Assembly: GCA_950060715.1 (NCBI GenBank)
Contig: CATLVA010000083.1
Coordinates: 1 to 6,729 of the forward strand
DNA length: 6,729 nucleotides
Source of the DNA: an uncultured Oligoflexia bacterium
Lineage (GTDB): Bacteria > Bdellovibrionota > Bacteriovoracia > Bacteriovoracales > Bacteriovoracaceae
Direction: 5' to 3'
Position 1 is the stretch's first letter; each line of letters begins with the position of its first letter. Under the pieces are notes generated by a model. It had not been told where the DNA came from, did not search any database, and was given only the letters and a program-made list of their open reading frames with translations. Made by a program: the position numbers and the translations under genes. This document shows positions 1-5,614 of the stretch, piece after piece.

Positions 1-1
1 C

Positions 2-46
2 CCAATGGAAGACGGCGGTTGTGTCGAATTCACATACAAGTTTTAA
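2..46 (+). CDS. 3' end of an unidentified plus-strand gene (possible outer-membrane or secreted protein)
   Basis: Only the last 14 codons and a TAA stop (44-46) are in the window, so the product cannot be named. The visible tail is PMEDGGCVEFTYKF. It ends in Phe with hydrophobic residues at -3 (Tyr), -5 (Phe) and -7 (Val), which is the pattern of the last beta strand of many outer-membrane barrels. TonB-like C-terminal domains can also end in a similar strand. Its stop overlaps the stop of the convergent minus-strand gene by two bases, which suggests a real tight gene junction. No start or ribosome binding site is in view. The reading is an inference from a very short peptide. Confidence 0.4.
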   Translation, partial: PMEDGGCVEFTYKF

Positions 47-816
47 TCGTTTTGCTTCAAACAAATATCTTCAATCTTGTTAGCTTCATCAAATACTTTT
101 GTTTTGTGGTTAAAATTGAATTGTGAATTCCATTCAAAACATTTTATAGGTTCAGCGAAGTTTAAGTCACTTGGTTTAGAAACGAGAGGAATGTCGTTCG
201 TTTTATAAAGACATGTCTTGAACTGTAAACTGACGTTTTTCGCTTCGTTATTCTCATAAAACGCCTGAGCTGGCCTGTCTGTCACATAAACTTCAGGAAA
301 ATCTGGCGTACGCTCCAAAAGATAAACTTGCTCGTCATAATTGGTAAAGACTCCTGGAGTAGGACTCCAGCGATAGGCTCCAAACCTGTCTACTTCGGGG
401 TTGAAACTATTATATAAAGGATCAAGATCGATTGAGTCGATCACCCATTCGGGATGTAAGAAAAGCTGATGGCCGTTATAGAATTCCCGGGATATTTTAA
501 TTTCTTTTTTAACAACACCTTCTTCATTCACCTTAGAATTGTAAACGCAGCCTCTGATAAATTGAACAACACCATAATCACGAATATTTTTAACACTATT
601 TGTTTCAATTGAAATGAATGCTCTCGTCCCAAATCGCCACACTCCTCCTACTTGAAGTTTATAGTTTTGCGAGGATATCTTGAACTGTTTGAGGCTACAA
701 TCTTCGCTCAAGCAAGTGCCTGGTTTGAACACTTGGCTTTCTTCAGGAGAAAGGATCACATTAACTGCATAAGAATTTATAGGAATTAAAATTAATAACG
801 ATAATAGTTTTGACAT
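43..816 (-). CDS. Secreted six-cysteine protein of unknown function
   Basis: The 257-residue product is not a family I recognise. The N-terminus is a Sec signal peptide: Lys3, a hydrophobic core at residues 4-13, and a likely signal peptidase I site after NSYA (residue 17). The mature part has six cysteines (about 35, 40, 90, 202, 226 and 252), an even number that would allow three disulfides in the periplasm or outside the cell. It is rich in aromatic residues and beta-prone, with no membrane segment after the signal. I chose ATG at 816 over the in-frame GTG at 831 because a purine-rich Shine-Dalgarno stretch (820-828) lies just ahead of the ATG, and the GTG would put Lys-Arg-Glu-Lys before the signal. 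The gene stands alone on the minus strand, downstream of a terminator and convergent with the plus-strand gene at the window edge. Confidence 0.75.
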   Translation of the reverse strand: MSKLLSLLILIPINSYAVNVILSPEESQVFKPGTCLSEDCSLKQFKISSQNYKLQVGGVWRFGTRAFISIETNSVKNIRDYGVVQFIRGCVYNSKVNEEGVVKKEIKISREFYNGHQLFLHPEWVIDSIDLDPLYNSFNPEVDRFGAYRWSPTPGVFTNYDEQVYLLERTPDFPEVYVTDRPAQAFYENNEAKNVSLQFKTCLYKTNDIPLVSKPSDLNFAEPIKCFEWNSQFNFNHKTKVFDEANKIEDICLKQND

Positions 817-833
817 TTTCTCTCTCTTCACGA

Positions 834-848
834 CTAACTCTAAGTTAG
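834..848. repeat. Short inverted repeat in the leader of the secreted-protein gene
   Basis: A 6-bp perfect inverted repeat, CTAACT and AGTTAG, is separated by 3 nt. It sits just upstream of the ribosome binding site, inside the likely untranslated leader. It could be a weak hairpin or an operator half-site pair. It is short enough to be chance. Confidence 0.25.
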
Positions 849-861
849 CTGTATGAGAGTG

Positions 862-869
862 AGTCTAGA
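862..869 (-). promoter_or_regulatory. TCTAGACT box upstream of the secreted-protein gene
   Basis: On the minus strand TCTAGACT ends 45 nt before the ATG at 816. The same octamer ends 44 nt before the start of the three-gene stress operon (1919-1926). It contains TAGACT, which matches the sigma-70 -10 hexamer at 4 of 6 positions, but no matching -35 is evident in either copy. It could be a -10 element or a short regulator site. A different -10-like hexamer, TATAGT (minus strand, 894-899), lies upstream and is an alternative promoter for the same gene. Confidence 0.3.
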
Positions 870-912
870 AAATTTATTTGGCATGAGATAGGGACTATAT
901 AATTTTTACAGA

Positions 913-943
913 AATACAAAAGGAAGCACCCTTAGGTGCTTCC
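913..943 (-). terminator. Intrinsic terminator of the DUF1328/coiled-coil/BON operon
   Basis: A perfect 9-bp stem (922-930 with 935-943, GGAAGCACC/GGTGCTTCC) closes a 4-nt loop. On the minus strand it is followed directly by TTTTGTATTTC. It starts 11 bp beyond the stop of the BON gene, the usual place for a rho-independent terminator. There is no T-run on the plus-strand side, so it acts in the minus direction only. Confidence 0.88.
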
Positions 944-954
944 CAATGGGGTTG

Positions 955-1275
955 TTAATCTTCCATTTCTTCAGAAATTTCAGATCTCACATATAAGGCA
1001 TCCTTCACTTCTTTTACACCTTTGGTGTTAGAAGCAAGCTCAATAGCTTTTTCTTTAGTGTCTTCTGAGTCGACAAATCCAGAAAGGATCACAGTTCCCT
1101 TATAAGATTCTACGTCGATTCTACCAGCATTGAGACCAGTCTTCCCAACTAACTTCGTTTTAACTTTTGCTGAAATAGCAGAGTTATCCAAGTACTGAGA
1201 AGTTGACTCTTGATGAGGTGTGCTGCTACAAGACATCATCATTGCAGCAAGTGTTCCAATCATTAAAATTTTCAT
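955..1275 (-). CDS. BON-domain lipoprotein (OsmY/YraP-type)
   Basis: The 106-residue product is a small exported lipoprotein with one BON domain, a fold thought to bind phospholipid or other envelope surfaces in stress and osmotic-shock proteins. The signal peptide ends in a lipobox-like MMSC with Cys16 as the lipidation site. Ser at +2 fits outer-membrane sorting under the E. coli rule. After a short linker the BON domain spans about residues 31-97. It shows the family pattern of an opening helix (SAISAKVKTKL), a conserved Gly then TVILSGFVDS, and a second helix ending GVKEVKDALYV. E. coli OsmY has two BON domains; this protein has one. AAGGAG precedes the ATG at good spacing. The gene starts 13 bp after the stop of the coiled-coil gene and is last in the operon, followed by a strong terminator. 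Confidence 0.9.
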   Translation of the reverse strand: MKILMIGTLAAMMMSCSSTPHQESTSQYLDNSAISAKVKTKLVGKTGLNAGRIDVESYKGTVILSGFVDSEDTKEKAIELASNTKGVKEVKDALYVRSEISEEMED

Positions 1276-1288
1276 TCTATCTCCTTAA

Positions 1289-1639
1289 TTAATCGATCGC
1301 TTCGTCGATTTTACTCTCTAAAGAGTCCATGTAATCTTCCATTTTATCTTTGGTAGATTCCCATTTGTCCTCAGTTGTATCGCCTGCATCTGCAAGATAC
1401 TCTTTAGCGTCATTTTTCATCTCGACCAGTTTTGCATACTGCTCTTTTAGTTCTTCTTTTGCATCCCCTGATAACTCAGAGATTTTCTCTCCCAGTTTTT
1501 CAAGTTTCGCATCAATGACTTCAAGTTTCTTTTCGGTCGCTGCCTTTAACTCTCTATAGTCTTGCTTCAAGGTGTCCCCAGCAAAAACTGATAGAGACAT
1601 TAAAGATACAGCTAACATCAAAATAATTTTCTTATACAT
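1289..1639 (-). CDS. Exported coiled-coil protein, possibly sll1863-type stress protein
   Basis: The 116-residue product has a Sec signal peptide (residues 1-20, cleavage after SVFA). The mature part is almost entirely charged amphipathic helix. Residues 25-82 show heptad-like spacing of Leu, Ile and Val, as in KKLEVIDAKLEKLGEKISEL. A short break at GDT (86-88) leads to a second helix with Trp93 and an acidic end. No Cys and no second membrane segment are present, so it is probably a soluble periplasmic helical bundle or surface-binding helix. Small exported coiled-coil proteins of this kind are annotated as sll1863-family stress proteins and are often near BON or CsbD genes; this assignment is by general resemblance. 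A purine-rich AAAGGGGG lies upstream of the ATG. It sits 52 bp after the DUF1328 gene and 13 bp before the BON gene, almost certainly co-transcribed. Confidence 0.8.
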   Translation of the reverse strand: MYKKIILMLAVSLMSLSVFAGDTLKQDYRELKAATEKKLEVIDAKLEKLGEKISELSGDAKEELKEQYAKLVEMKNDAKEYLADAGDTTEDKWESTKDKMEDYMDSLESKIDEAID

Positions 1640-1691
1640 AAACGCCCCCTTTGTCTGCTCATCTACTCTGTTGTGTGTTCGAGAGCATTTG

Positions 1692-1874
1692 TTACAATCG
1701 TGACTTATTATCTACAGCTCTTGCAAAATGAAGCGCAATTGAGATAAAAAATCCAATGATAAATACGAAGAATAGAATTTTAGCGATCCCTGCACTAGCA
1801 GCAGCGACTCCACCAAACCCTAAGACTCCAGAAATAAGTGCAATAATAAAAAATAAGACTGACCAGTATAACAT
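1692..1874 (-). CDS. DUF1328 (YtjA-like) small inner-membrane protein
   Basis: The 60-residue product has two membrane helices (about 4-22 and 30-50), joined by a glycine/alanine-rich turn. The N-terminal block [20 protein letters not shown], followed by [15 protein letters not shown], matches the DUF1328/YtjA family closely (E. coli YtjA has W at residue 4, IALI, LGFGG and AAGAAKI). The biochemical role is unknown; relatives are often linked to stress induction. The length is normal for the family. AAGGAG sits 6-7 nt before the ATG. It is the first gene of a minus-strand operon with an exported coiled-coil protein and a BON lipoprotein. Confidence 0.92.
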   Translation of the reverse strand: MLYWSVLFFIIALISGVLGFGGVAAASAGIAKILFFVFIIGFFISIALHFARAVDNKSRL

Positions 1875-1896
1875 AATTACTCCTTCGTTGGTTGTG

Positions 1897-1908
1897 GTTC
1901 AGTTGAAC
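1897..1908. repeat. Inverted repeat in the leader of the stress operon
   Basis: GTTCA and TGAAC form a perfect 5-bp inverted repeat with a 2-nt centre. Flanking GTTGTG (1891-1896) and CATAAC (1912-1917) can pair further if one G-U is allowed and a 3-nt bulge is accepted. It lies 22 bp upstream of the DUF1328 start, between the TCTAGACT box and the ribosome binding site. It could be an operator or a leader hairpin. Confidence 0.35.
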
Positions 1909-1918
1909 TAACATAACC

Positions 1919-1926
1919 AGTCTAGA
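1919..1926 (-). promoter_or_regulatory. TCTAGACT box upstream of the stress operon
   Basis: Minus-strand TCTAGACT ends 44 nt before the DUF1328 ATG, and the same octamer ends 45 nt before the start of the secreted-protein gene. It is a candidate -10 (TAGACT) or regulator site. Just upstream, GATCTTGATC (1928-1937) has overlapping GATC palindromes. No clear terminator is visible between the kinase stop (2004) and here, so read-through from the kinase gene is possible. Confidence 0.3.
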
Positions 1927-2003
1927 GGATCTTGATCGATAATAATTTCAGGATGCGTTTAGATTATTTGTAACTATTTAAACAATTAAGTTATATTTGC
2001 GTA

Positions 2004-3860
2004 TTAAGCTATTGAAACTTTGGGCTTAAGAATTTTTGTAACACTGTCTATCAATACATTAGACTTTACCGGCTTAGTGATATGCATATTAAACCCTGCC
2101 TCTTGGGTCTTTTGAACTTCTTCTTTCATCGCGTGTGCTGTCAGAGCTATAATTGGTTTAGTAAAACCATTATTCCTAGATTCAGATAATACTTGAAAGC
2201 CATCTTTACCAGGTAGCTGAAGATCTAAAAGCACTACATCAAAGTTATGTTTTTTTATAGACTGAACCGCAGTTTCACCACAATAACAAACTTCTACATC
2301 AGCACCAACAAATTCTAGATACATTTTGAAAAGTCTTGCATTTTCTTTGGCGTCTTCCACCACTAAAATTTTATACCCTGCGAGCTGTTTAGAATTCTCT
2401 ATAACTTGCTCTGCAGCTTGAGGCTCCTCTTTTATAAAGTCGACAAAGTCCTCACCTAATACCTCACCGACTTGAAAACTAGCCTCTATTTTTGTACCAA
2501 CGCCAGATTTTGTTTCTAATATTTTTACGTCTCCTGACATTTCTCTTGCTAATTTTTTCGATAAAGCGAGTCCTAACCCTGTTCCACCAAATTTACGTGA
2601 AACAGAATTCTCACCTTGTTCAAAAGGTTTGAATAGTTTAGGTAACTGCTCTTTGGTGATTCCCACTCCAGTATCTTCGACTAGGAATGAAATAGTCTGA
2701 CCTTCGCGACAATAAGATACGTGAACGACAACCTTTCCAACCTCTGTAAACTTCAAAGAATTTCCAATCAGATTAATCAGAATTTGCTTCAGTCGCTTAG
2801 GATCAATATAAATTTGAGAAGGTGTTGTTTCAGAAACAACAAAACTTAATTCGATATTTTTTTCGACGGCTTTGACTTGCAGTAGGTTCTCTATATCTTC
2901 TAAAAATTTTGCTAGTTTTAAATCTCTAAATTCAAAACTTAGCTTACCAGCTTCAATTTTAGAAATATCTAAAACTTCGTCGATAATACCTATAAGATGA
3001 TTCGCATTCTTGTCGATAATTTGAACAATTTCATCACGCTCTTGTTTTTCAACTTCGTCAGTCTTAAGGATGTCAGCATAACCCAGTATAGCTGTCATTG
3101 GGGTTCTTATTTCATGGCTAATATTCGCTAAAAAGTTTGACTTCGATCTACTCGCATTTTCGGCTCTTAATAGAGCATCTGTGATCTTTTCATTTTGTTC
3201 TGAAATCGTTCTATATAAAGGTTTAAATATAAACAACCAGACAATTATTATCTGCAAGAAACAGAGTGTAATAAATACAAATCCTACTCGATTCAAGTCT
3301 TCCATTGATTTTGTCTGAGCCTCTTTCGCTTTTTGACCTATAAAAATCAAGAGATCGGTCAAACTACCACTCGAGTTATCAGTCATCTGCCTTACATACA
3401 TTGAGGTATCAGACTTTGATAAATTTTCAAAATTAGTTAGTTTGAATCCAGAGTTTAAATAGCTTTGAGTTTTGTCCTGAATAGCTTTAACATCATACAG
3501 ATTATCAATCTGTTCGACTTTCCTATTATCGTCGCCAATACCTATATGCAGATATTTATGCACATTGCTTACTTCTGCTTTAATATTGATCAACAAGCTT
3601 TTCAGGGCAGACTTTAAACTCGATTTATCATTACGACTTGTTTCAATTTGCTCTGAAATAAGTGATGCCTGGTTGATCAACCTTATTTGCTTCCCAATAG
3701 ATACATAAATATTCTGTAAGTTTTTTTGCTCGTCGATAATCTCTTTATATACATTTAAAGAATGCACCGAAACGGAAAAAACGAGAAGACCAGCTATAAT
3801 TGAATATAGGTAAAATTTTTGTTTAGTCGATTTAATAAGCTCTTTAGATTTCACAGTCAC
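2004..3860 (-). CDS. Hybrid sensor histidine kinase with C-terminal receiver
   Basis: The 618-residue product is an inner-membrane hybrid kinase. TM1 is about residues 16-37 and TM2 about 193-214, enclosing a helical periplasmic sensor. That sensor has GKQIRLINQ near 56-64 and ends WLFIFKPLYR, which resembles PilJ/NarX-type sensors. A short coiled linker leads to the HisKA domain with phospho-acceptor His249 (NISHEIRTPM). The HATPase follows: N box with Asn363 and Asn367, G1 DTGVGI from Asp396, G2 GGTGLGL at 425-431. The receiver (about 496-612) has acidic Glu502/Asp503, acceptor Asp546 (LLDLQLPG), Thr574 and Lys596. All catalytic residues are intact. There is no HPt or output domain, so phosphate must pass to proteins encoded elsewhere. 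The start is unsettled: GTG at 3860 has AAGAG about 13 nt upstream, and GTG at 3854 is an alternative. No ATG lies upstream before an in-frame TAG. Confidence 0.93.
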   Translation of the reverse strand: MTVKSKELIKSTKQKFYLYSIIAGLLVFSVSVHSLNVYKEIIDEQKNLQNIYVSIGKQIRLINQASLISEQIETSRNDKSSLKSALKSLLINIKAEVSNVHKYLHIGIGDDNRKVEQIDNLYDVKAIQDKTQSYLNSGFKLTNFENLSKSDTSMYVRQMTDNSSGSLTDLLIFIGQKAKEAQTKSMEDLNRVGFVFITLCFLQIIIVWLFIFKPLYRTISEQNEKITDALLRAENASRSKSNFLANISHEIRTPMTAILGYADILKTDEVEKQERDEIVQIIDKNANHLIGIIDEVLDISKIEAGKLSFEFRDLKLAKFLEDIENLLQVKAVEKNIELSFVVSETTPSQIYIDPKRLKQILINLIGNSLKFTEVGKVVVHVSYCREGQTISFLVEDTGVGITKEQLPKLFKPFEQGENSVSRKFGGTGLGLALSKKLAREMSGDVKILETKSGVGTKIEASFQVGEVLGEDFVDFIKEEPQAAEQVIENSKQLAGYKILVVEDAKENARLFKMYLEFVGADVEVCYCGETAVQSIKKHNFDVVLLDLQLPGKDGFQVLSESRNNGFTKPIIALTAHAMKEEVQKTQEAGFNMHITKPVKSNVLIDSVTKILKPKVSIA

Positions 3861-4065
3861 ATTAATTTGATAACTCTTTTGCTCGCCAATACCCAGAAAA
3901 CTTAAGTCATACCTAAAATGTCTATCGAAAGTCTAAGGACTCAAAAATATAACTCAACGCAATATTTAATGTTTTCATATCTACACAAAATATACACCAA
4001 GACTAGAGTTCAGTGAGAACCTTTGATCCTAAAATATAATTGTTCATTCAAACAAGGAGTTAGAT
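3861..4065. promoter_or_regulatory. Divergent promoter region between kinase and small helical protein
   Basis: This A+T-rich 205-bp gap must carry promoters for both directions. For the kinase, minus-strand TTGAGT, a 16-nt spacer and TTAGACT-type TAGACT (3931-3936) is one candidate; each hexamer matches consensus at 4 of 6 positions. For the small protein see the TATAAT at 4035-4040. No long repeat or RNA structure is evident. Confidence 0.45.
4035..4040 (+). promoter_or_regulatory. Consensus -10 box for the 126-residue protein gene
   Basis: A perfect TATAAT lies 25 bp upstream of the ATG at 4066, giving a leader of roughly 20 nt that contains AAGGAG (4054-4059). No good -35 hexamer is found at 16-18 bp spacing (AGTGAG at 17 bp), so the promoter may depend on an activator, or the match may be chance in A+T-rich DNA. 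Confidence 0.4.
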
Positions 4066-4446
4066 ATGAGCTCAGTATTAGTTAAAAATTGTGTTTTAGA
4101 TTTCCTAGATAAGGATCTTTTAACCATAGCTGGTTGTAATAAAGAGAAAGAACAACTTCTCATTTCTAAGCTAAGAATGATTGAGCTTGATCTGAAGTTA
4201 ATTGATACTTCATCTAACAATGAAAATCATATCAATTTTTTCTTAAGCTCATTTAGAAACCATTTCTACAGAAGCCTCAAGCATGTCAGTAAAATGTTTA
4301 AAGAATCCGTTGCTATGGATGAACGCAGTAAGAATCTTTTTTACGAAGATATTGAGGATGCACTAGATGCACTGAAAAGTGAAATAAGAACTCTTGCTGA
4401 GCTAAAAAACCAAATGATTTCAGTTCAATTCGAAAATTCACTATAA
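4066..4446 (+). CDS. Small cytoplasmic helical protein of unknown function
   Basis: I do not recognise this 126-residue protein. It has no signal peptide or membrane segment. It reads as three or four amphipathic helices: about 25-46 (leucine- and isoleucine-rich, KEQLLISKLRMIELDLKLI), 53-82 (basic and aromatic, with two Phe, Tyr and two His), and 85-120 (acidic, ending in a Leu-rich helix). Two Cys (9 and 24) lie near the N-terminus. AAGGAG precedes the ATG by 6 nt, and a hairpin terminator follows, so it is a monocistronic, properly expressed gene. It is divergent from the hybrid kinase, which makes a regulatory or partner role possible, but no phosphotransfer or DNA-binding motif is visible. 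Confidence 0.8.
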   Translation: MSSVLVKNCVLDFLDKDLLTIAGCNKEKEQLLISKLRMIELDLKLIDTSSNNENHINFFLSSFRNHFYRSLKHVSKMFKESVAMDERSKNLFYEDIEDALDALKSEIRTLAELKNQMISVQFENSL

Positions 4447-4481
4447 CCTAGTTATTTTACCCCACCATGCAAAAATTCACC

Positions 4482-4512
4482 AAGCCGACTGTAAAGTCGG
4501 CTTTCTTATTTT
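4482..4512 (+). terminator. Hairpin terminator between convergent genes
   Basis: A perfect 9-bp stem AAGCCGACT/AGTCGGCTT (4482-4490 with 4495-4503) closes a GTAA loop and is followed by TCTTATTTT. It begins 35 bp after the stop of the 126-residue protein gene. In the minus direction the same stem is followed 8 nt later by five T, so it may also serve the convergent lipoprotein gene, whose stop is 16 bp away. Confidence 0.87.
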
Positions 4513-4518
4513 AATTTC

Positions 4519-4713
4519 TTAATCGTTAACTTCTACATCCTTATGCTCTGTTGCAGTAAACTTTCCATCTGTTGCAAATGCTGGTGATCCAATTTGAGGT
4601 TTAGTCGTTGCAGGTCTAATTTGCTCGTGTCTATCACCTTGGCTGTTTGGCAAGTTGTTCGTTGCACATGAGTATGCTCCAAAAAATAATAGTCCTAAAA
4701 TAATTGCTTTCAT
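4519..4713 (-). CDS. Small lipoprotein of unknown function
   Basis: The 64-residue product has a lipoprotein signal: Lys2, a hydrophobic core at residues 3-13, then AYSC with Cys16 as the probable lipidation site. The mature chain is only 49 residues, hydrophilic, rich in Thr, Pro and Asn, and ends acidic (KDVEVND). It has no recognisable domain and is probably disordered. Ala at +2 is compatible with outer-membrane sorting. AAGGAG sits at good spacing before the ATG, which together with the lipobox and flanking terminator argues for a real gene. It is divergent from the PAP2 phosphatase gene, with a 142-bp gap between. Confidence 0.78.
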   Translation of the reverse strand: MKAIILGLLFFGAYSCATNNLPNSQGDRHEQIRPATTKPQIGSPAFATDGKFTATEHKDVEVND

Positions 4714-4789
4714 AATAGCTCCTTTCTTATTTAAATAATAACTTAGGAGACTTTTAATTTATTCCAATCCTTTTTATTTAAATGTGTAA

Positions 4790-4810
4790 TTTAAGCAACA
4801 TCTGCTTAAA
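4790..4810. promoter_or_regulatory. Inverted repeat between the lipoprotein and PAP2 genes
   Basis: TTTAAGCA and TGCTTAAA form a perfect 8-bp inverted repeat around a 5-nt centre (ACATC). A second small dyad, CGTT-TTT-AACG, follows at 4813-4823. The site lies 45 bp upstream of the PAP2 start and 76 bp upstream of the divergent lipoprotein start. This position suits an operator for one or both genes. A leader hairpin is the alternative; the T-run after it is too far and too short for a good terminator. Confidence 0.4.
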
Positions 4811-4844
4811 GACGTTTTTAACGAAATTTGTTATCTTTGTTGGT

Positions 4845-4851
4845 GAGGAGG
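4845..4851 (+). promoter_or_regulatory. Strong Shine-Dalgarno fixing a TTG start
   Basis: GAGGAGG lies 4 nt before the TTG at 4856. The only nearby ATG (4867) is out of frame, and the TTG start gives a complete signal peptide, so TTG is the likely initiation codon of the PAP2 gene. Confidence 0.7.
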
Positions 4852-4855
4852 AAAT

Positions 4856-5614
4856 TTGAAATATTTATGTTTATTCATTCTTGTTTTACTTCAGGCGATC
4901 CAAATTGCAGTAGCAGGTACCAATCAAAAAAATTTTACTGAGTCTGCATATGATGCCGCCAATACTTACCACTTTCAGATTCCATTTTTTGCAGGTCTTG
5001 CGTCCCTCCTATTACTTGATGGAGAAGTATCTGATAATGCTTCAAAAAATACACCTCTTTTCGGATCTCAGTCGAATGCTAAGGCTGCAACTGATGGAAT
5101 GCTCTTAGCGCTATTTCCGGTCATGATGTACACCTCTACATTACCTGCATTGAGAGACCAAACAGAAAGCGAATATTTTTCACCGAGAACCAAATTTCTT
5201 CTTACTCAGTCTTCAATTATATTAATCGATTTCTTAACCATACACGCTATCAAATCATCGACTAGAAGAATTAGACCCGACCAATCAGATAATTTGAGTT
5301 TCCCATCGGGGCATTCATCTTTGTCATCAGGATTGGCCAGAACAATTTATAATAATATAAAAAACTCTCCTAAAAATGATACAAAGCTTGGAAAAACAAT
5401 TCAGTATGGTTCATTTATCACAGCTGGTTTAGTTGCTTGGGGAAGAGTAGAAGCAAAAAAGCATCACCTTTCAGACGTCCTACTTGGTAATGCTTTTGGT
5501 GCTTATATTTCAGATCTTCTCTACTCGATATATTATAAACATTATAATGTTCAGCCAATTGTTGAGATTGAAAACGCAGATGAAGTTTCACTCAATCTTA
5601 TTTATCGCTTCTGA
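4856..5614 (+). CDS. Secreted PAP2-family phosphatase
   Basis: The 252-residue product belongs to the PAP2 (type 2 phosphatidic acid phosphatase) superfamily, which removes phosphate from lipid phosphates such as phosphatidate, undecaprenyl pyrophosphate or lipid A. All three signature motifs are present: KX6RP (Lys133 to Arg140-Pro141), PSGH at 150-153, and RX5HX3D (Arg197, His203, Asp207). The usual Ser before that Arg is Gly196. A signal peptide (1-20, cleavage after AVA) places the enzyme outside the inner membrane. Hydrophobic stretches near 42-54, 82-95, 118-131, 185-195 and 207-224 may be membrane helices. The tail ends in two beta-prone segments, the last being SLNLIYRF, like an outer-membrane protein's final strand. 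The start is TTG. The 3' end overlaps the convergent transporter gene by 13 bp. The substrate cannot be told from sequence. Confidence 0.92.
   Translation: MKYLCLFILVLLQAIQIAVAGTNQKNFTESAYDAANTYHFQIPFFAGLASLLLLDGEVSDNASKNTPLFGSQSNAKAATDGMLLALFPVMMYTSTLPALRDQTESEYFSPRTKFLLTQSSIILIDFLTIHAIKSSTRRIRPDQSDNLSFPSGHSSLSSGLARTIYNNIKNSPKNDTKLGKTIQYGSFITAGLVAWGRVEAKKHHLSDVLLGNAFGAYISDLLYSIYYKHYNVQPIVEIENADEVSLNLIYRF

Noticed and set aside
817..831. GTG start at 831 for the secreted protein
   Set aside because: The stretch between GTG and ATG is itself the purine-rich ribosome binding site for ATG 816, and the signal peptide is normal from that ATG.
1350..1559. Plus-strand open frame of 69 codons
   Set aside because: It lies wholly inside the minus-strand coiled-coil gene and is low-complexity Ser/Phe/Ala, the antisense of Glu/Lys/Asp-rich codons. 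It is a shadow.
1928..1940. GATC palindromes upstream of the stress operon as a methylation switch
   Set aside because: Only overlapping short 4-6 bp palindromes are seen, common by chance, and nothing in the window shows a GATC methylase.
4066..4446. 126-residue protein as the missing HPt partner of the hybrid kinase
   Set aside because: An HPt domain needs His before Leu-Lys-Gly in a helix. The nearest match here is RSLKHVSK, where the His is misplaced and the Gly missing.
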